A DNA stretch of 5,036 bases from Pseudomonadota bacterium (GCA_021780975.1 JAJXXS010000051.1:1-5036), one strand, 5' to 3'; numbered from the stretch's first letter, positions 1 to 4,697 are shown. The notes: generated from the letters alone by a model not told the origin. Program-made: numbers and translations.

Positions 1-1033
1 CGCCGATGACGACGGCCACTGCCATCACCCCGTAATAGCCCTTGGCGGCATCGATGCGGTGGTCCATGCCGGCCGGCAGGCCGTGCGATTCCGCCCAGGC
101 ATAGGCAGCGGACCCCGACAGCACGGGGACCGCGAGCAGCCCGGTGCCGATGATGCCGAGGCTGAACAGCAGATAGGCGGCGTCGCCGGCCAGCGGGCGC
201 AGTGCCTGAGCGGCCTGCGCGGTGGTGGTGATGTTGGTCACGCCGTGGCCATGCAGCACCGTGCCCGTGGTGACCATGATGAAGAAGGCCACCAGGTTGG
301 AGAATCCCATGCCGAAGCTGGTGTCGACGCGGACCCGGTGCAGCTCCTCGTCCGCGTCGAGCGGGCGCCGGCGCAGCCCCAGGCCCTTGCGGCGGACCTG
401 CAGTTCCTCGACCTCCTGGGCGGCCTGCCAGAAGAACAGGTAGGGGCTGATGGTGGTGCCAAGGATGGCGACCACGGTCAGGACATAGTTGCGGTCCAGG
501 CTAAGGGGAGGCAGGACGACCTGGCGCAGCACATCGAGCCAGGGCACGTCGACCACCAGCACGGTGCCGACGTAGGCCAGCAGTCCGAGGGTGAGGAACT
601 TGAGCCAGCGCACGTAGCGCTGGTAGGGGAAGAGGATCTGCAGGCTGAGCGTGAACAGGCCGAAGAATGCCGCCCACAGTTCGCCCGGCCCGAGCTTGAG
701 CAGCGCCATGGACTGGCCCATGGCCGCGAGGTCGGCGCCGATGTTGAGGGTGTTGGCGAAGAGCAGGGCATAGACCACGAAGTGCATGAGCCACGCGGGG
801 TAGGCGCGTCGCAGGTTGGCGGCCAGCCCGCGCCCGGTGACCAGGCCGATGCGCGCGCTCGCAGTCTGGATGGCGACCATCAGGGGATAGGTGAAGACGA
901 GCGCCCACAAGGTGCCGAAACCGAACAGCGCCCCGCCTTGCGAATAGGTGGCGATGCCGCTGGGATCGTCGTCGGCCGCGCCCGTGATGAGGCCGGGGCC
1001 GAGCTTGTTGAGGAAGCGCCGCCAGGCGCTCAT
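1..1033 (-). CDS. Nramp-family (SLC11-like) divalent cation transporter, atypical metal site, C-terminus beyond window
   Basis: An inner-membrane transporter of the Nramp fold, expected to move a divalent cation with protons. 344 residues are visible from the ATG at 1033; the stop lies beyond the window. Residues 12-31 carry the helix-1 signature GPGLITGAADDDPSGIATY, and residues 192-203 the helix-6 signature GTTISPYLFFWQ. Many hydrophobic segments follow (about 83-98, 121-136, 146-161, 184-201, 243-260, 287-306, 332-344). In canonical Nramp proteins the metal site is D-P-G-N in helix 1 and M-P-H in helix 6. Here the aligned residues are D23-P24-S25-G26 and S196-P197-Y198, so the Asp is kept but Asn, Met and His are replaced. 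The soft Met ligand is known to favour transition metals, so the substrate may differ from Mn/Fe. The start overlaps the kinase stop (ATGA), with no clear ribosome site, suggesting translational coupling. The family is secure; the substrate is unknown. Confidence 0.9.
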   Translation of the reverse strand, partial: MSAWRRFLNKLGPGLITGAADDDPSGIATYSQGGALFGFGTLWALVFTYPLMVAIQTASARIGLVTGRGLAANLRRAYPAWLMHFVVYALLFANTLNIGADLAAMGQSMALLKLGPGELWAAFFGLFTLSLQILFPYQRYVRWLKFLTLGLLAYVGTVLVVDVPWLDVLRQVVLPPLSLDRNYVLTVVAILGTTISPYLFFWQAAQEVEELQVRRKGLGLRRRPLDADEELHRVRVDTSFGMGFSNLVAFFIMVTTGTVLHGHGVTNITTTAQAAQALRPLAGDAAYLLFSLGIIGTGLLAVPVLSGSAAYAWAESHGLPAGMDHRIDAAKGYYGVMAVAVVIG

Positions 1034-2361
1034 GCCGCCGCTGCGGGAAAAAAGATTTCGACGCGCAGGCCGGGGCCAGCGTCCGAGAGCTGCAGGCGCA
1101 GGCCGTGGCGTTGCGCTATGGTGTCGACGAGCGCGAGGCCGAGGCCGCTGCCGGGGGTGGAGCGGCTCGCTTCCAGGCGATAGAAGCGGCGCAGCACGCG
1201 GTCGCGCTCATGCGCCGGGATGCCCGGCCCGCGGTCCTCGATCCAGGTCCGTACGCCGCGGCCTGCGCGCGCCGCGCCGATTTCCAGGGGCGTGCCGGGC
1301 GGCGTGTGGGTGAGGGCGTTCTCCAGCAGGTTGACGAACATCTGCGTCAGCAGCGCGTGGTTGCCCGACACCATCAGCCCGGCTTCCACGCGGGCCTGCA
1401 GAAAACGCCCCTGTTCCTCCGCCAGGGGGCGGTAGGTGTCGGCCAGGCCGCTCAGCAGGCCGCTCAGGGCCACAGGCGCAAAGGTCGGCTGGCCGGCCTC
1501 GATCTGCGCTAGGCGCAGGATGGCGTTGAACACGTCCAGCAGTTCATCCGCCTCCTTGAGGGCGGCGGCTATCTCCGCCTCGCGGCGGGCGGGCTCCCGG
1601 CTTGCCGATTCCAGCTTCTGGCGCAGGCGCGTGAGCGGTGTGCGCAGGTCATGCGCGAGATCGCGGCTCACCTGGCGCAGGTTGTCCATGAGGTTTTCCA
1701 TGCGCGCGAGCATGGCATTGAGGTTCTGCGCCAGGTGGTCGAGTTCGTCGCCGCTGCCCGATACCGGCACGCGGTGCGACAGGTCGCCGCCTATGATGGC
1801 GCGCGTGGTGCGGTTGATGGCGTCGACGCGGCGCAAGAACCCCAGGCTGACCATGACCCCGCCGGCGACGGCCGCCACCAGGGCCGCGGCGAGACCGAGG
1901 CCGAAGGCGCTGCGTATCGCCTCCTGGGCTTCGCTCACGCGCTGCAGGCTGGCGCCCACCCAAAGCCGGTTGCCATTGGGCAGGCGCTCGCCCCAGACCA
2001 GCAGGTTTTTCTCGCTGCGGTCCTCCGTCTCGCCTCCCGCCAGCGCCTGGCGCGACCAGCCGACAGCCTGCGGTAGGGCGGCGATGTCGCCGGCCAGCCG
2101 GTTGTCCAGCGGCCCCACCAGCAGATAATGGAAGTGGCCCGATCCCGCCAGCTTGATGCGGATGCGCATCATGAGGCCTTCCGCCGTGGGGCGCGGCTGC
2201 ATCAGTTCGCTCGCCTCGCGACGGATTTCCACGCGCACCTGATCCTCCAGCGCCTGGCTGGAGATCCAGTAGACGAGGGCGAAGACGATGCCGCCCGCGA
2301 GCAGGAAGATGCCTGCGAACAGGGTGGTGAGGCGAAAGCCTTCAGTCCGCGTCAGGCGCAT
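1030..2361 (-). CDS. Two-component sensor histidine kinase, membrane-bound, HAMP type
   Basis: A 443-residue inner-membrane sensor kinase that should phosphorylate the regulator encoded just upstream. Order of parts: membrane helix 1 (about 11-33), periplasmic sensor of roughly 115 residues (34-150), membrane helix 2 (about 152-175), HAMP linker (176-228), HisKA dimerisation helix with phospho-accepting H237 in RDLAHDLRTPL, then the ATPase domain. Visible ATPase boxes are N (N344, N348 in FVNLLENAL), G1 (D376 in EDRGPGIP), F (F393) and G2 (GSGLGLAL from 404). All catalytic boxes look intact. The periplasmic domain contains R48-E49-A50-S51-E52, an RExxE pattern like that linked to iron sensing in BqsS and related to ExxE in PmrB. 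The ATG lies inside the end of the regulator gene (20 bp overlap) and has no good ribosome site, so coupled translation is likely. Kinase function is certain from motifs; the stimulus is inference. Confidence 0.96.
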   Translation of the reverse strand: MRLTRTEGFRLTTLFAGIFLLAGGIVFALVYWISSQALEDQVRVEIRREASELMQPRPTAEGLMMRIRIKLAGSGHFHYLLVGPLDNRLAGDIAALPQAVGWSRQALAGGETEDRSEKNLLVWGERLPNGNRLWVGASLQRVSEAQEAIRSAFGLGLAAALVAAVAGGVMVSLGFLRRVDAINRTTRAIIGGDLSHRVPVSGSGDELDHLAQNLNAMLARMENLMDNLRQVSRDLAHDLRTPLTRLRQKLESASREPARREAEIAAALKEADELLDVFNAILRLAQIEAGQPTFAPVALSGLLSGLADTYRPLAEEQGRFLQARVEAGLMVSGNHALLTQMFVNLLENALTHTPPGTPLEIGAARAGRGVRTWIEDRGPGIPAHERDRVLRRFYRLEASRSTPGSGLGLALVDTIAQRHGLRLQLSDAGPGLRVEIFFPAAAA

Positions 2362-3025
2362 GGAGACTGTAGCCCGCGCCGCGCACGGTGTGGATCAGTT
2401 CGGAGTCGAAGCCCTTGTCGACCTTGGCGCGCAGGCGGCTGACGTGGGTTTCCACCACCGAGGTCTTGGGGTCGAAATGGAAGTCCCAGACGTTTTCCAG
2501 CAGCATGGTGCGCGTCACCACCTGGCCGGCGTGGCGCAGGAGGTATTCCAGCAGCTTGAATTCCTGCGGCTGCAGGTCGATGCGCTGGCCGGCACGGGTC
2601 ACGGTGCGCTTCACCAGATCCATTTCCAGGTCGGCCACGGCCAGCCGCGTGGTCTGCTCCGACAGCGGCGGGCGGCGCGCCAGGGCGCTGATGCGCGCGA
2701 GCAGTTCGGCGAAGGCGAAAGGCTTGGCGAGATAATCGTCGCCGCCGGCCATGAGCCCTTCCACGCGGTCCTCCACGCCGCCCTGCGCGGTGAGGAAGAG
2801 CACCGGCGACTTGACGTCCGCGCCGCGCAGGGTCTTCACCACCGAGAGGCCGTCCAGGCCGGGCAGGCGGCGGTCGACGATCAGCACGTCGTAATTCCCG
2901 CCGGCGGCCAGGAACAGGCCGCCCTTGCCATCGGCGGCGTGGTCCACGGTGTGGCCGGCTTCCTTGAGGCCGCGTACCAGGTAGGCGGCCAGGTCGGCAT
3001 CGTCCTCGATCAGCAATAGTTTCAT
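2342..3025 (-). CDS. OmpR/PhoB-family response regulator, cognate to the overlapping kinase
   Basis: A 227-residue DNA-binding response regulator. The receiver domain (1-117) has the acidic pair D8/D9, phospho-acceptor D51 in the motif DRRLPGLDG, T79 and K101 in the LAKPF motif, so all switch residues are present. The C-terminal winged helix (about 125-222) carries the usual LQPQEFKLLEYLL start, the recognition region VVETHVSRLRAKVD and the ending IHTVRGAGYSL. The start is placed at the ATG at 3025 because MKLLLIEDD is the standard receiver N-terminus. An ATG 63 bases further upstream in frame would add a proline-rich, non-homologous extension running through a terminator hairpin. No Shine-Dalgarno is visible: the ten bases before the ATG are CCCAGTTCCC, directly preceded by the U-tract of an intrinsic terminator. 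It probably controls its own operon and the PepSY/DUF202 promoters through the TTAC-N6-GTAA palindromes (inference). Confidence 0.96.
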   Translation of the reverse strand: MKLLLIEDDADLAAYLVRGLKEAGHTVDHAADGKGGLFLAAGGNYDVLIVDRRLPGLDGLSVVKTLRGADVKSPVLFLTAQGGVEDRVEGLMAGGDDYLAKPFAFAELLARISALARRPPLSEQTTRLAVADLEMDLVKRTVTRAGQRIDLQPQEFKLLEYLLRHAGQVVTRTMLLENVWDFHFDPKTSVVETHVSRLRAKVDKGFDSELIHTVRGAGYSLHAPDAD

Positions 3026-3035
3026 GGGAACTGGG

Positions 3036-3062
3036 AAAAAAAAGCCGCCCGGAGGGGGCGGC
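3036..3062 (-). terminator. Intrinsic (Rho-independent) terminator in the leader of the response regulator
   Basis: On the minus strand a perfect 7-bp GC stem, GCCGCCC with GGGCGGC, closes a CCTCC loop and is followed at once by eight T residues. The U-tract ends 10 nt before the regulator ATG at 3025. No promoter fits in those 10 nt, so the regulator mRNA either reads through this hairpin or starts at its base. It could end the upstream PepSY transcript, end a small RNA, or act as an attenuator for the operon. Confidence 0.85.
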
Positions 3063-3065
3063 ATA

Positions 3066-3071
3066 ATTCTA
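3066..3071 (-). promoter_or_regulatory. Weak -10-like hexamer TAGAAT before the terminator hairpin
   Basis: On the minus strand TAGAAT matches the sigma-70 -10 consensus at five of six positions, but no -35 hexamer stands at 16-18 bp upstream. If used, transcription would begin almost at the base of the terminator hairpin, and the leader model above would not apply. The overlapping plus-strand CATAAT (3062-3067) is also a five-of-six match without a -35. Both may simply be an A+T-rich spot. Confidence 0.2.
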
Positions 3072-3122
3072 AGGCAAAGCGCCGGCACCCCCTCGGAGAA
3101 TCAGGTGTCGGCACCCATTGCT

Positions 3123-3135
3123 TTAGGCAACCTAA
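3123..3135. promoter_or_regulatory. Short palindrome TTAGG-N3-CCTAA, possible metalloregulator site
   Basis: A perfect 5-bp inverted repeat with a 3-base centre, about 100 bp upstream of the regulator ATG. TTAGG/CCTAA half sites resemble the boxes of DtxR-family metal repressors (for example the IdeR/DtxR box begins TTAGGTTAG). The two half sites here are closer together than in the standard 19-bp box. It overlaps one stem of the leader structure, so it could equally be part of an RNA fold. Confidence 0.25.
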
Positions 3136-3162
3136 TGCGGGAGGTGCATCCGTTGCAGGGTT

Positions 3163-3198
3163 GGATCGCCGGCCGGCAGGGCTGGCGGCCGGCGATCC
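3163..3198. repeat. Perfect 12-bp inverted repeat with 12-base loop
   Basis: GGATCGCCGGCC (3163-3174) is exactly repeated in inverted form at 3187-3198. Read as plus-strand RNA the stem can grow by two U-G wobbles to 14 bp; on the minus strand these become mismatches. There is no T-run after either arm, so it is not an intrinsic terminator. It could be an RNA stability element, part of a structured leader or small RNA, or a copy of a dispersed palindromic repeat. Only one copy is present in the window. Confidence 0.75.
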
Positions 3199-3313
3199 GG
3201 ATTCTGTCTGCGGCCTGGGCTGTGGCCTGCAAATATGGGCAATAACACGCGTGGCTCCCGGAAGCAGGGGTCTTGCAGCGCCCCAAGCACGGGCGGTCAA
3301 GGCCACATTGTTG

Positions 3314-3344
3314 CCGGGGCCGGGCTACGGCGGCCTGGCCCCGG
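3314..3344. repeat. GC-rich hairpin downstream of the PepSY pair
   Basis: The arms 3314-3324 and 3334-3344 form an 11-bp stem around a 9-base loop. It contains one G-U wobble on the plus strand, or one A-C mismatch on the minus strand. It begins about 50 bp after the stop of the second PepSY gene and could be a 3'-end stabiliser or a weak terminator. No T-run follows on either strand. Confidence 0.6.
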
Positions 3345-3346
3345 AC

Positions 3347-3360
3347 TTACCGATTGGTAA
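3347..3360. promoter_or_regulatory. Operator-like palindrome TTACCGATTGGTAA (box 1)
   Basis: A perfect 14-bp palindrome arm pattern TTACC-N4-GGTAA, about 320 bp upstream of the response-regulator ATG. Its reverse complement differs by only one base from box 2 at 4173-4186. Recurrence in both promoter-bearing gaps of the locus makes it a strong candidate for the binding site of the encoded OmpR-type regulator (inference). Confidence 0.5.
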
Positions 3361-3392
3361 GGTACTGCCGGTCAGCGGCCCGCCGACGCGGC

Positions 3393-3722
3393 TCAGTCGG
3401 CCTGAGTCCCTTCCTTGCTGTTCTCTAGAAGCTTGCCGGACATCGCGTCGACGCCGACTTCGTGGGTGGTGTCGCCGTTGCGGATGGCGAAGGAATAGCG
3501 CAGGCCGCTGCCGCCGCCTTCCTTCTCCAGTTCCTCGTCCACGATCTTGCCCGCCTGCGCCTTGAGGGCGAGGATGCGGGCCCGTTCCAGGCTGACCCTG
3601 GCCTGCTTCGAGTACTGCTCGCCCTTGTAGGCGAAGGCGCTGCCGGCCACGCCGGCGAGCAGCAGGGCGAGAGCGATGGCGGCGAGTTGCTTGGCGTCGG
3701 ATTTGAAACTCTTGAACTGCAT
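3393..3722 (-). CDS. Secreted small PepSY-domain protein (second of the pair)
   Basis: A 109-residue protein with a clear Sec signal peptide: basic start, hydrophobic run LAAIALALLLAGVAG (13-27) and likely cleavage after AFA at residue 31. The mature part is a single PepSY-type domain (about 43-100) with the typical helix VSLERARILALKAQ, an acidic stretch, the strand RYSFAIRNG and the closing VGVDAMSGKLLE motif. The domain is thought to inhibit or bind other envelope proteins. Small secreted forms are often encoded next to two-component systems. The start at 3722 is preceded by AGGAG with 7-nt spacing. It follows the first PepSY gene by 32 bp on the same strand, so they form an operon. The exact partner is unknown. 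Confidence 0.85.
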   Translation of the reverse strand: MQFKSFKSDAKQLAAIALALLLAGVAGSAFAYKGEQYSKQARVSLERARILALKAQAGKIVDEELEKEGGGSGLRYSFAIRNGDTTHEVGVDAMSGKLLENSKEGTQAD

Positions 3723-3754
3723 GGGGGTACTCCTGAAAAAATTGAAAAGGGGTT

Positions 3755-4081
3755 TCAGTCTTCGGCGGCCTTGCCGAGGCCTACCTGGTCGGCCTGGGCG
3801 GAGACGATCCGGCCGCTGTTGGCGTCGACCTTGACGTCGGTCAGGCGGGTCTGGCTTACCACCTCGACGCCGTAGACGATGCGGCCGTTTTCGTTCTCCA
3901 GTTCGGCGCGGATGGCGCTGCCGCCGGCATGCCGCTCGGCAGCGCCGACCGCCTGCACCAGCGACAGCCGGGTGTTGAGGATCGCGTGGGCGTTGTCGTC
4001 GCGGGGGTCTTGCGCCGCATGGGCGGCGCCCAGCCCCAGCAGCGCCATGCCGGCCAGGGCCAATTTGACGGAAGTTTTCAT
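3755..4081 (-). CDS. Secreted small PepSY-domain protein (first of the pair)
   Basis: A 108-residue periplasmic protein. The signal peptide is residues 1-22 (MKTSVKLALAGMALLGLGAAHA) with likely cleavage at AHA/AQ. The mature part holds one PepSY domain (about 38-95): helix SLVQAVGAAERHAGGSAIRA, strands ELENENGRIVYGVEVV and the signature VKVDANSGRIV. The start at 4081 is chosen because AGGAG stands 8 nt upstream and the signal peptide begins there. An upstream in-frame ATG at 4144 would add 21 residues before the signal and has no support. Its sequence is well diverged from the second PepSY protein, so this is not a recent tandem duplication. It shares the upstream gap, with its TTAC-N6-GTAA palindrome, with the divergent DUF202 gene. 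Possible roles are ligand binding for, or inhibition of, the nearby kinase or transporter (inference). Confidence 0.87.
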   Translation of the reverse strand: MKTSVKLALAGMALLGLGAAHAAQDPRDDNAHAILNTRLSLVQAVGAAERHAGGSAIRAELENENGRIVYGVEVVSQTRLTDVKVDANSGRIVSAQADQVGLGKAAED

Positions 4082-4172
4082 CGGGATCGCTCCTGTGAAG
4101 TGGGTGCCCTGCACACGGCAGGACATGGGGGCATGCTGCGCCACCCGCCCATGGCAGAAGCTGGCGCTGGAT

Positions 4173-4186
4173 TTACAAATCGGTAA
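4173..4186. promoter_or_regulatory. Operator-like palindrome TTACAAATCGGTAA (box 2)
   Basis: TTAC-N6-GTAA, matching the reverse complement of box 1 at 13 of 14 positions, with the next base (G) also shared. It sits between the divergent PepSY and DUF202 genes, about 90 bp from the PepSY ATG. It ends about 20 bp before the AATAAT hexamer at 4207, where an OmpR-type activator would overlap the -35 position. Confidence 0.5.
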
Positions 4187-4206
4187 GCGCCCCTGAAGAA
4201 ACGCTT

Positions 4207-4212
4207 AATAAT
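4207..4212 (+). promoter_or_regulatory. Candidate -10 AATAAT for the DUF202 gene
   Basis: AATAAT matches the sigma-70 -10 hexamer at five of six positions, inside the only A+T-rich stretch of this gap. There is no recognisable -35, but box 2 lies over the -35 position, as expected for a regulator-dependent promoter. It would give a leader of about 100 nt before the TTG start at 4318. Confidence 0.35.
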
Positions 4213-4240
4213 TGATTGGAAAGAAGAAAATCTCCAATCA
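4213..4240. repeat. Perfect 8-bp inverted repeat TGATTGGA-N12-TCCAATCA
   Basis: The arms 4213-4220 and 4233-4240 are exact inverted copies around an A-rich 12-base centre. It begins right at the predicted transcript start of the DUF202 gene, so it may form a 5' stabilising hairpin or be a regulator site. Confidence 0.5.
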
Positions 4241-4259
4241 GAGCGCGCGCGGAGGCCCC

Positions 4260-4293
4260 AAAACCGTCACATAAGTTCCATAATTACGGTTTT
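4260..4293. repeat. Perfect 8-bp inverted repeat AAAACCGT-N18-ACGGTTTT
   Basis: The arms 4260-4267 and 4286-4293 are exact inverted copies, and a T-run of five (4290-4294) ends the right arm. It resembles a weak bidirectional terminator, but the stem has only four GC-type pairs and the loop is long. It lies in the DUF202 leader, 24 bp before the start codon. Confidence 0.45.
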
Positions 4294-4306
4294 TCCGCGC
4301 TGTATT

Positions 4307-4320
4307 CGGAGTGTATTTTG
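4307..4320 (+). promoter_or_regulatory. Ribosome binding site deciding a TTG start
   Basis: GGAG (4308-4311) stands 6 nt before TTG (4318-4320). The frame is open further upstream to another TTG at 4216, but the intervening 34 residues are low-quality, lie in A+T-rich leader DNA with inverted repeats, and are not part of the DUF202 family. Confidence 0.7.
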
Positions 4321-4668
4321 AACAAGCTGCCCTATGACAACTACCGTCCCGCCGACTTCATCCTGCGCGACTGGCTGGCCCTGGACCGCACCGTGCTGGC
4401 GAACGAGCGCACCTTCCTGGCCTACTGCCGCACCTCGCTGACCCTGATCCTCGCCGGCCTCACCTTCATCCGCTTCTTCGGCCACGAGGCCTGGGCCGCC
4501 ACCGGCTACGGCTTCATCATCTTCGGCCTGGTGGTGTTCACCTACGGCTACCGGCGCTACCGTCACATGCTGGGCCATTACAGCAGCCTCACCATCATCG
4601 AAGACGAGGAACTGGCCAAGCGCCTCGACGCCCAGGCCGGGCGCCCGGCCATGCAGAGCGTCAAATAA
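4318..4668 (+). CDS. DUF202 (YidH-like) small inner-membrane protein
   Basis: A 116-residue membrane protein with a TTG start. It carries the DUF202 signature at residues 23-39 (DRTVLANERTFLAYCRT), followed by a first membrane helix (about 40-54, LTLILAGLTFIRFF), a short G-H-E loop, and a second helix (about 60-78). A basic turn YGYRRYRH and a cytosolic acidic-helical tail with IIEDEELAKRL follow. The length is normal for stand-alone DUF202 proteins. The molecular function of the bacterial proteins is not established; the same domain forms the membrane part of yeast VTC polyphosphate-polymerase subunits. Here it is divergent from the PepSY pair and shares their palindrome-bearing upstream region, which hints at common control by the nearby two-component system. 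It converges with prlC, leaving 29 bp between stops and no clear terminator there. Confidence 0.88.
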   Translation: MNKLPYDNYRPADFILRDWLALDRTVLANERTFLAYCRTSLTLILAGLTFIRFFGHEAWAATGYGFIIFGLVVFTYGYRRYRHMLGHYSSLTIIEDEELAKRLDAQAGRPAMQSVK

Positions 4669-4697
4669 GCCCTGCCCGGCCGGCGCGGTTCCCGTGT

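Larger units (their letters stand above)
3036..3138 (-). promoter_or_regulatory. Putative attenuator / riboswitch-like leader with competing hairpins
   Basis: Upstream of the terminator, nested complementary segments form a compound stem: GCAT/ATGC (3061-3064 with 3135-3138), AAAGC/GCTTT (3076-3080 with 3120-3124) and a 9-bp stem (3081-3089 with 3104-3112; one G-U on the plus strand, one A-C on the minus strand). On the minus strand the apical part carries GAGGGGG (3094-3088), exactly complementary to CCCCCTC (3058-3052), which is half of the terminator 5' arm plus most of its loop. Pairing of these segments would break the terminator, the classic antiterminator arrangement. I do not recognise the consensus of any riboswitch class. 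Function is inferred; only the complementarity is seen. Confidence 0.4.
3026..3392. other. 367-bp structured intergenic region between PepSY gene and response regulator
   Basis: No convincing protein is encoded here. Small open frames exist on both strands but have no ribosome site or recognisable family. The region is dense in inverted repeats: an operator-like palindrome (3347-3360), a hairpin with an 11-bp stem (3314-3344), a perfect 12-bp inverted repeat (3163-3198), a short palindrome (3123-3135), a compound stem (3061-3138) and an intrinsic terminator (3036-3062). Several stems contain G-U wobbles if read from the plus strand and A-C mismatches if read from the minus strand, while the terminator works only on the minus strand. 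The region therefore probably holds the 5' leader of the regulator-kinase-transporter operon, the 3' end of the PepSY transcript, or a small RNA. I cannot decide among these from sequence alone. Confidence 0.6.

Noticed and set aside
59..1183. Long plus-strand open frame of 374 codons
   Set aside because: It lies antisense to the transporter and kinase genes, its product is Gln/Gly/Ala/Glu-rich without domain character, and such shadows are common opposite GC-rich genes.
1436..2128. Plus-strand open frame of 230 codons opposite the kinase
   Set aside because: The Ser/Arg-rich composition is typical of the antisense frame of a GC-rich gene; all kinase motifs are on the minus strand.
2288..3019. 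Plus-strand open frame of 243 codons opposite the response regulator
   Set aside because: Exact antisense shadow of the regulator; no family features.
3290..3297. Second possible antiterminator segment complementary to the terminator 3' arm
   Set aside because: The match is short, pure GC and more than 200 nt away; the closer perfect 7-nt complement at 3088-3094 is more plausible.
3022..3306. Small open frames on both strands in the intergenic region (including 3024-3245 plus and 3101-3286 minus)
   Set aside because: They have no ribosome site, run through inverted repeats and a terminator, and encode compositionally odd peptides; RNA structure explains the region better.
4108..4122. Hairpin CCTGC-N5-GCAGG upstream of the first PepSY gene
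   Set aside because: A five-base stem is expected by chance at this GC content and has no supporting context.
4635..4650. Perfect 16-bp palindrome GGCCGGGCGCCCGGCC near the end of the DUF202 gene
   Set aside because: It lies within coding sequence made of GC-rich Ala/Gly/Arg/Pro codons and has no T-run; composition is enough to explain it, though it could slow the polymerase near the gene end.
4669..4697. Possible bidirectional terminator between the convergent DUF202 and prlC genes
   Set aside because: Only a short GC palindrome is present, with no stable stem followed by a T-run on either strand.
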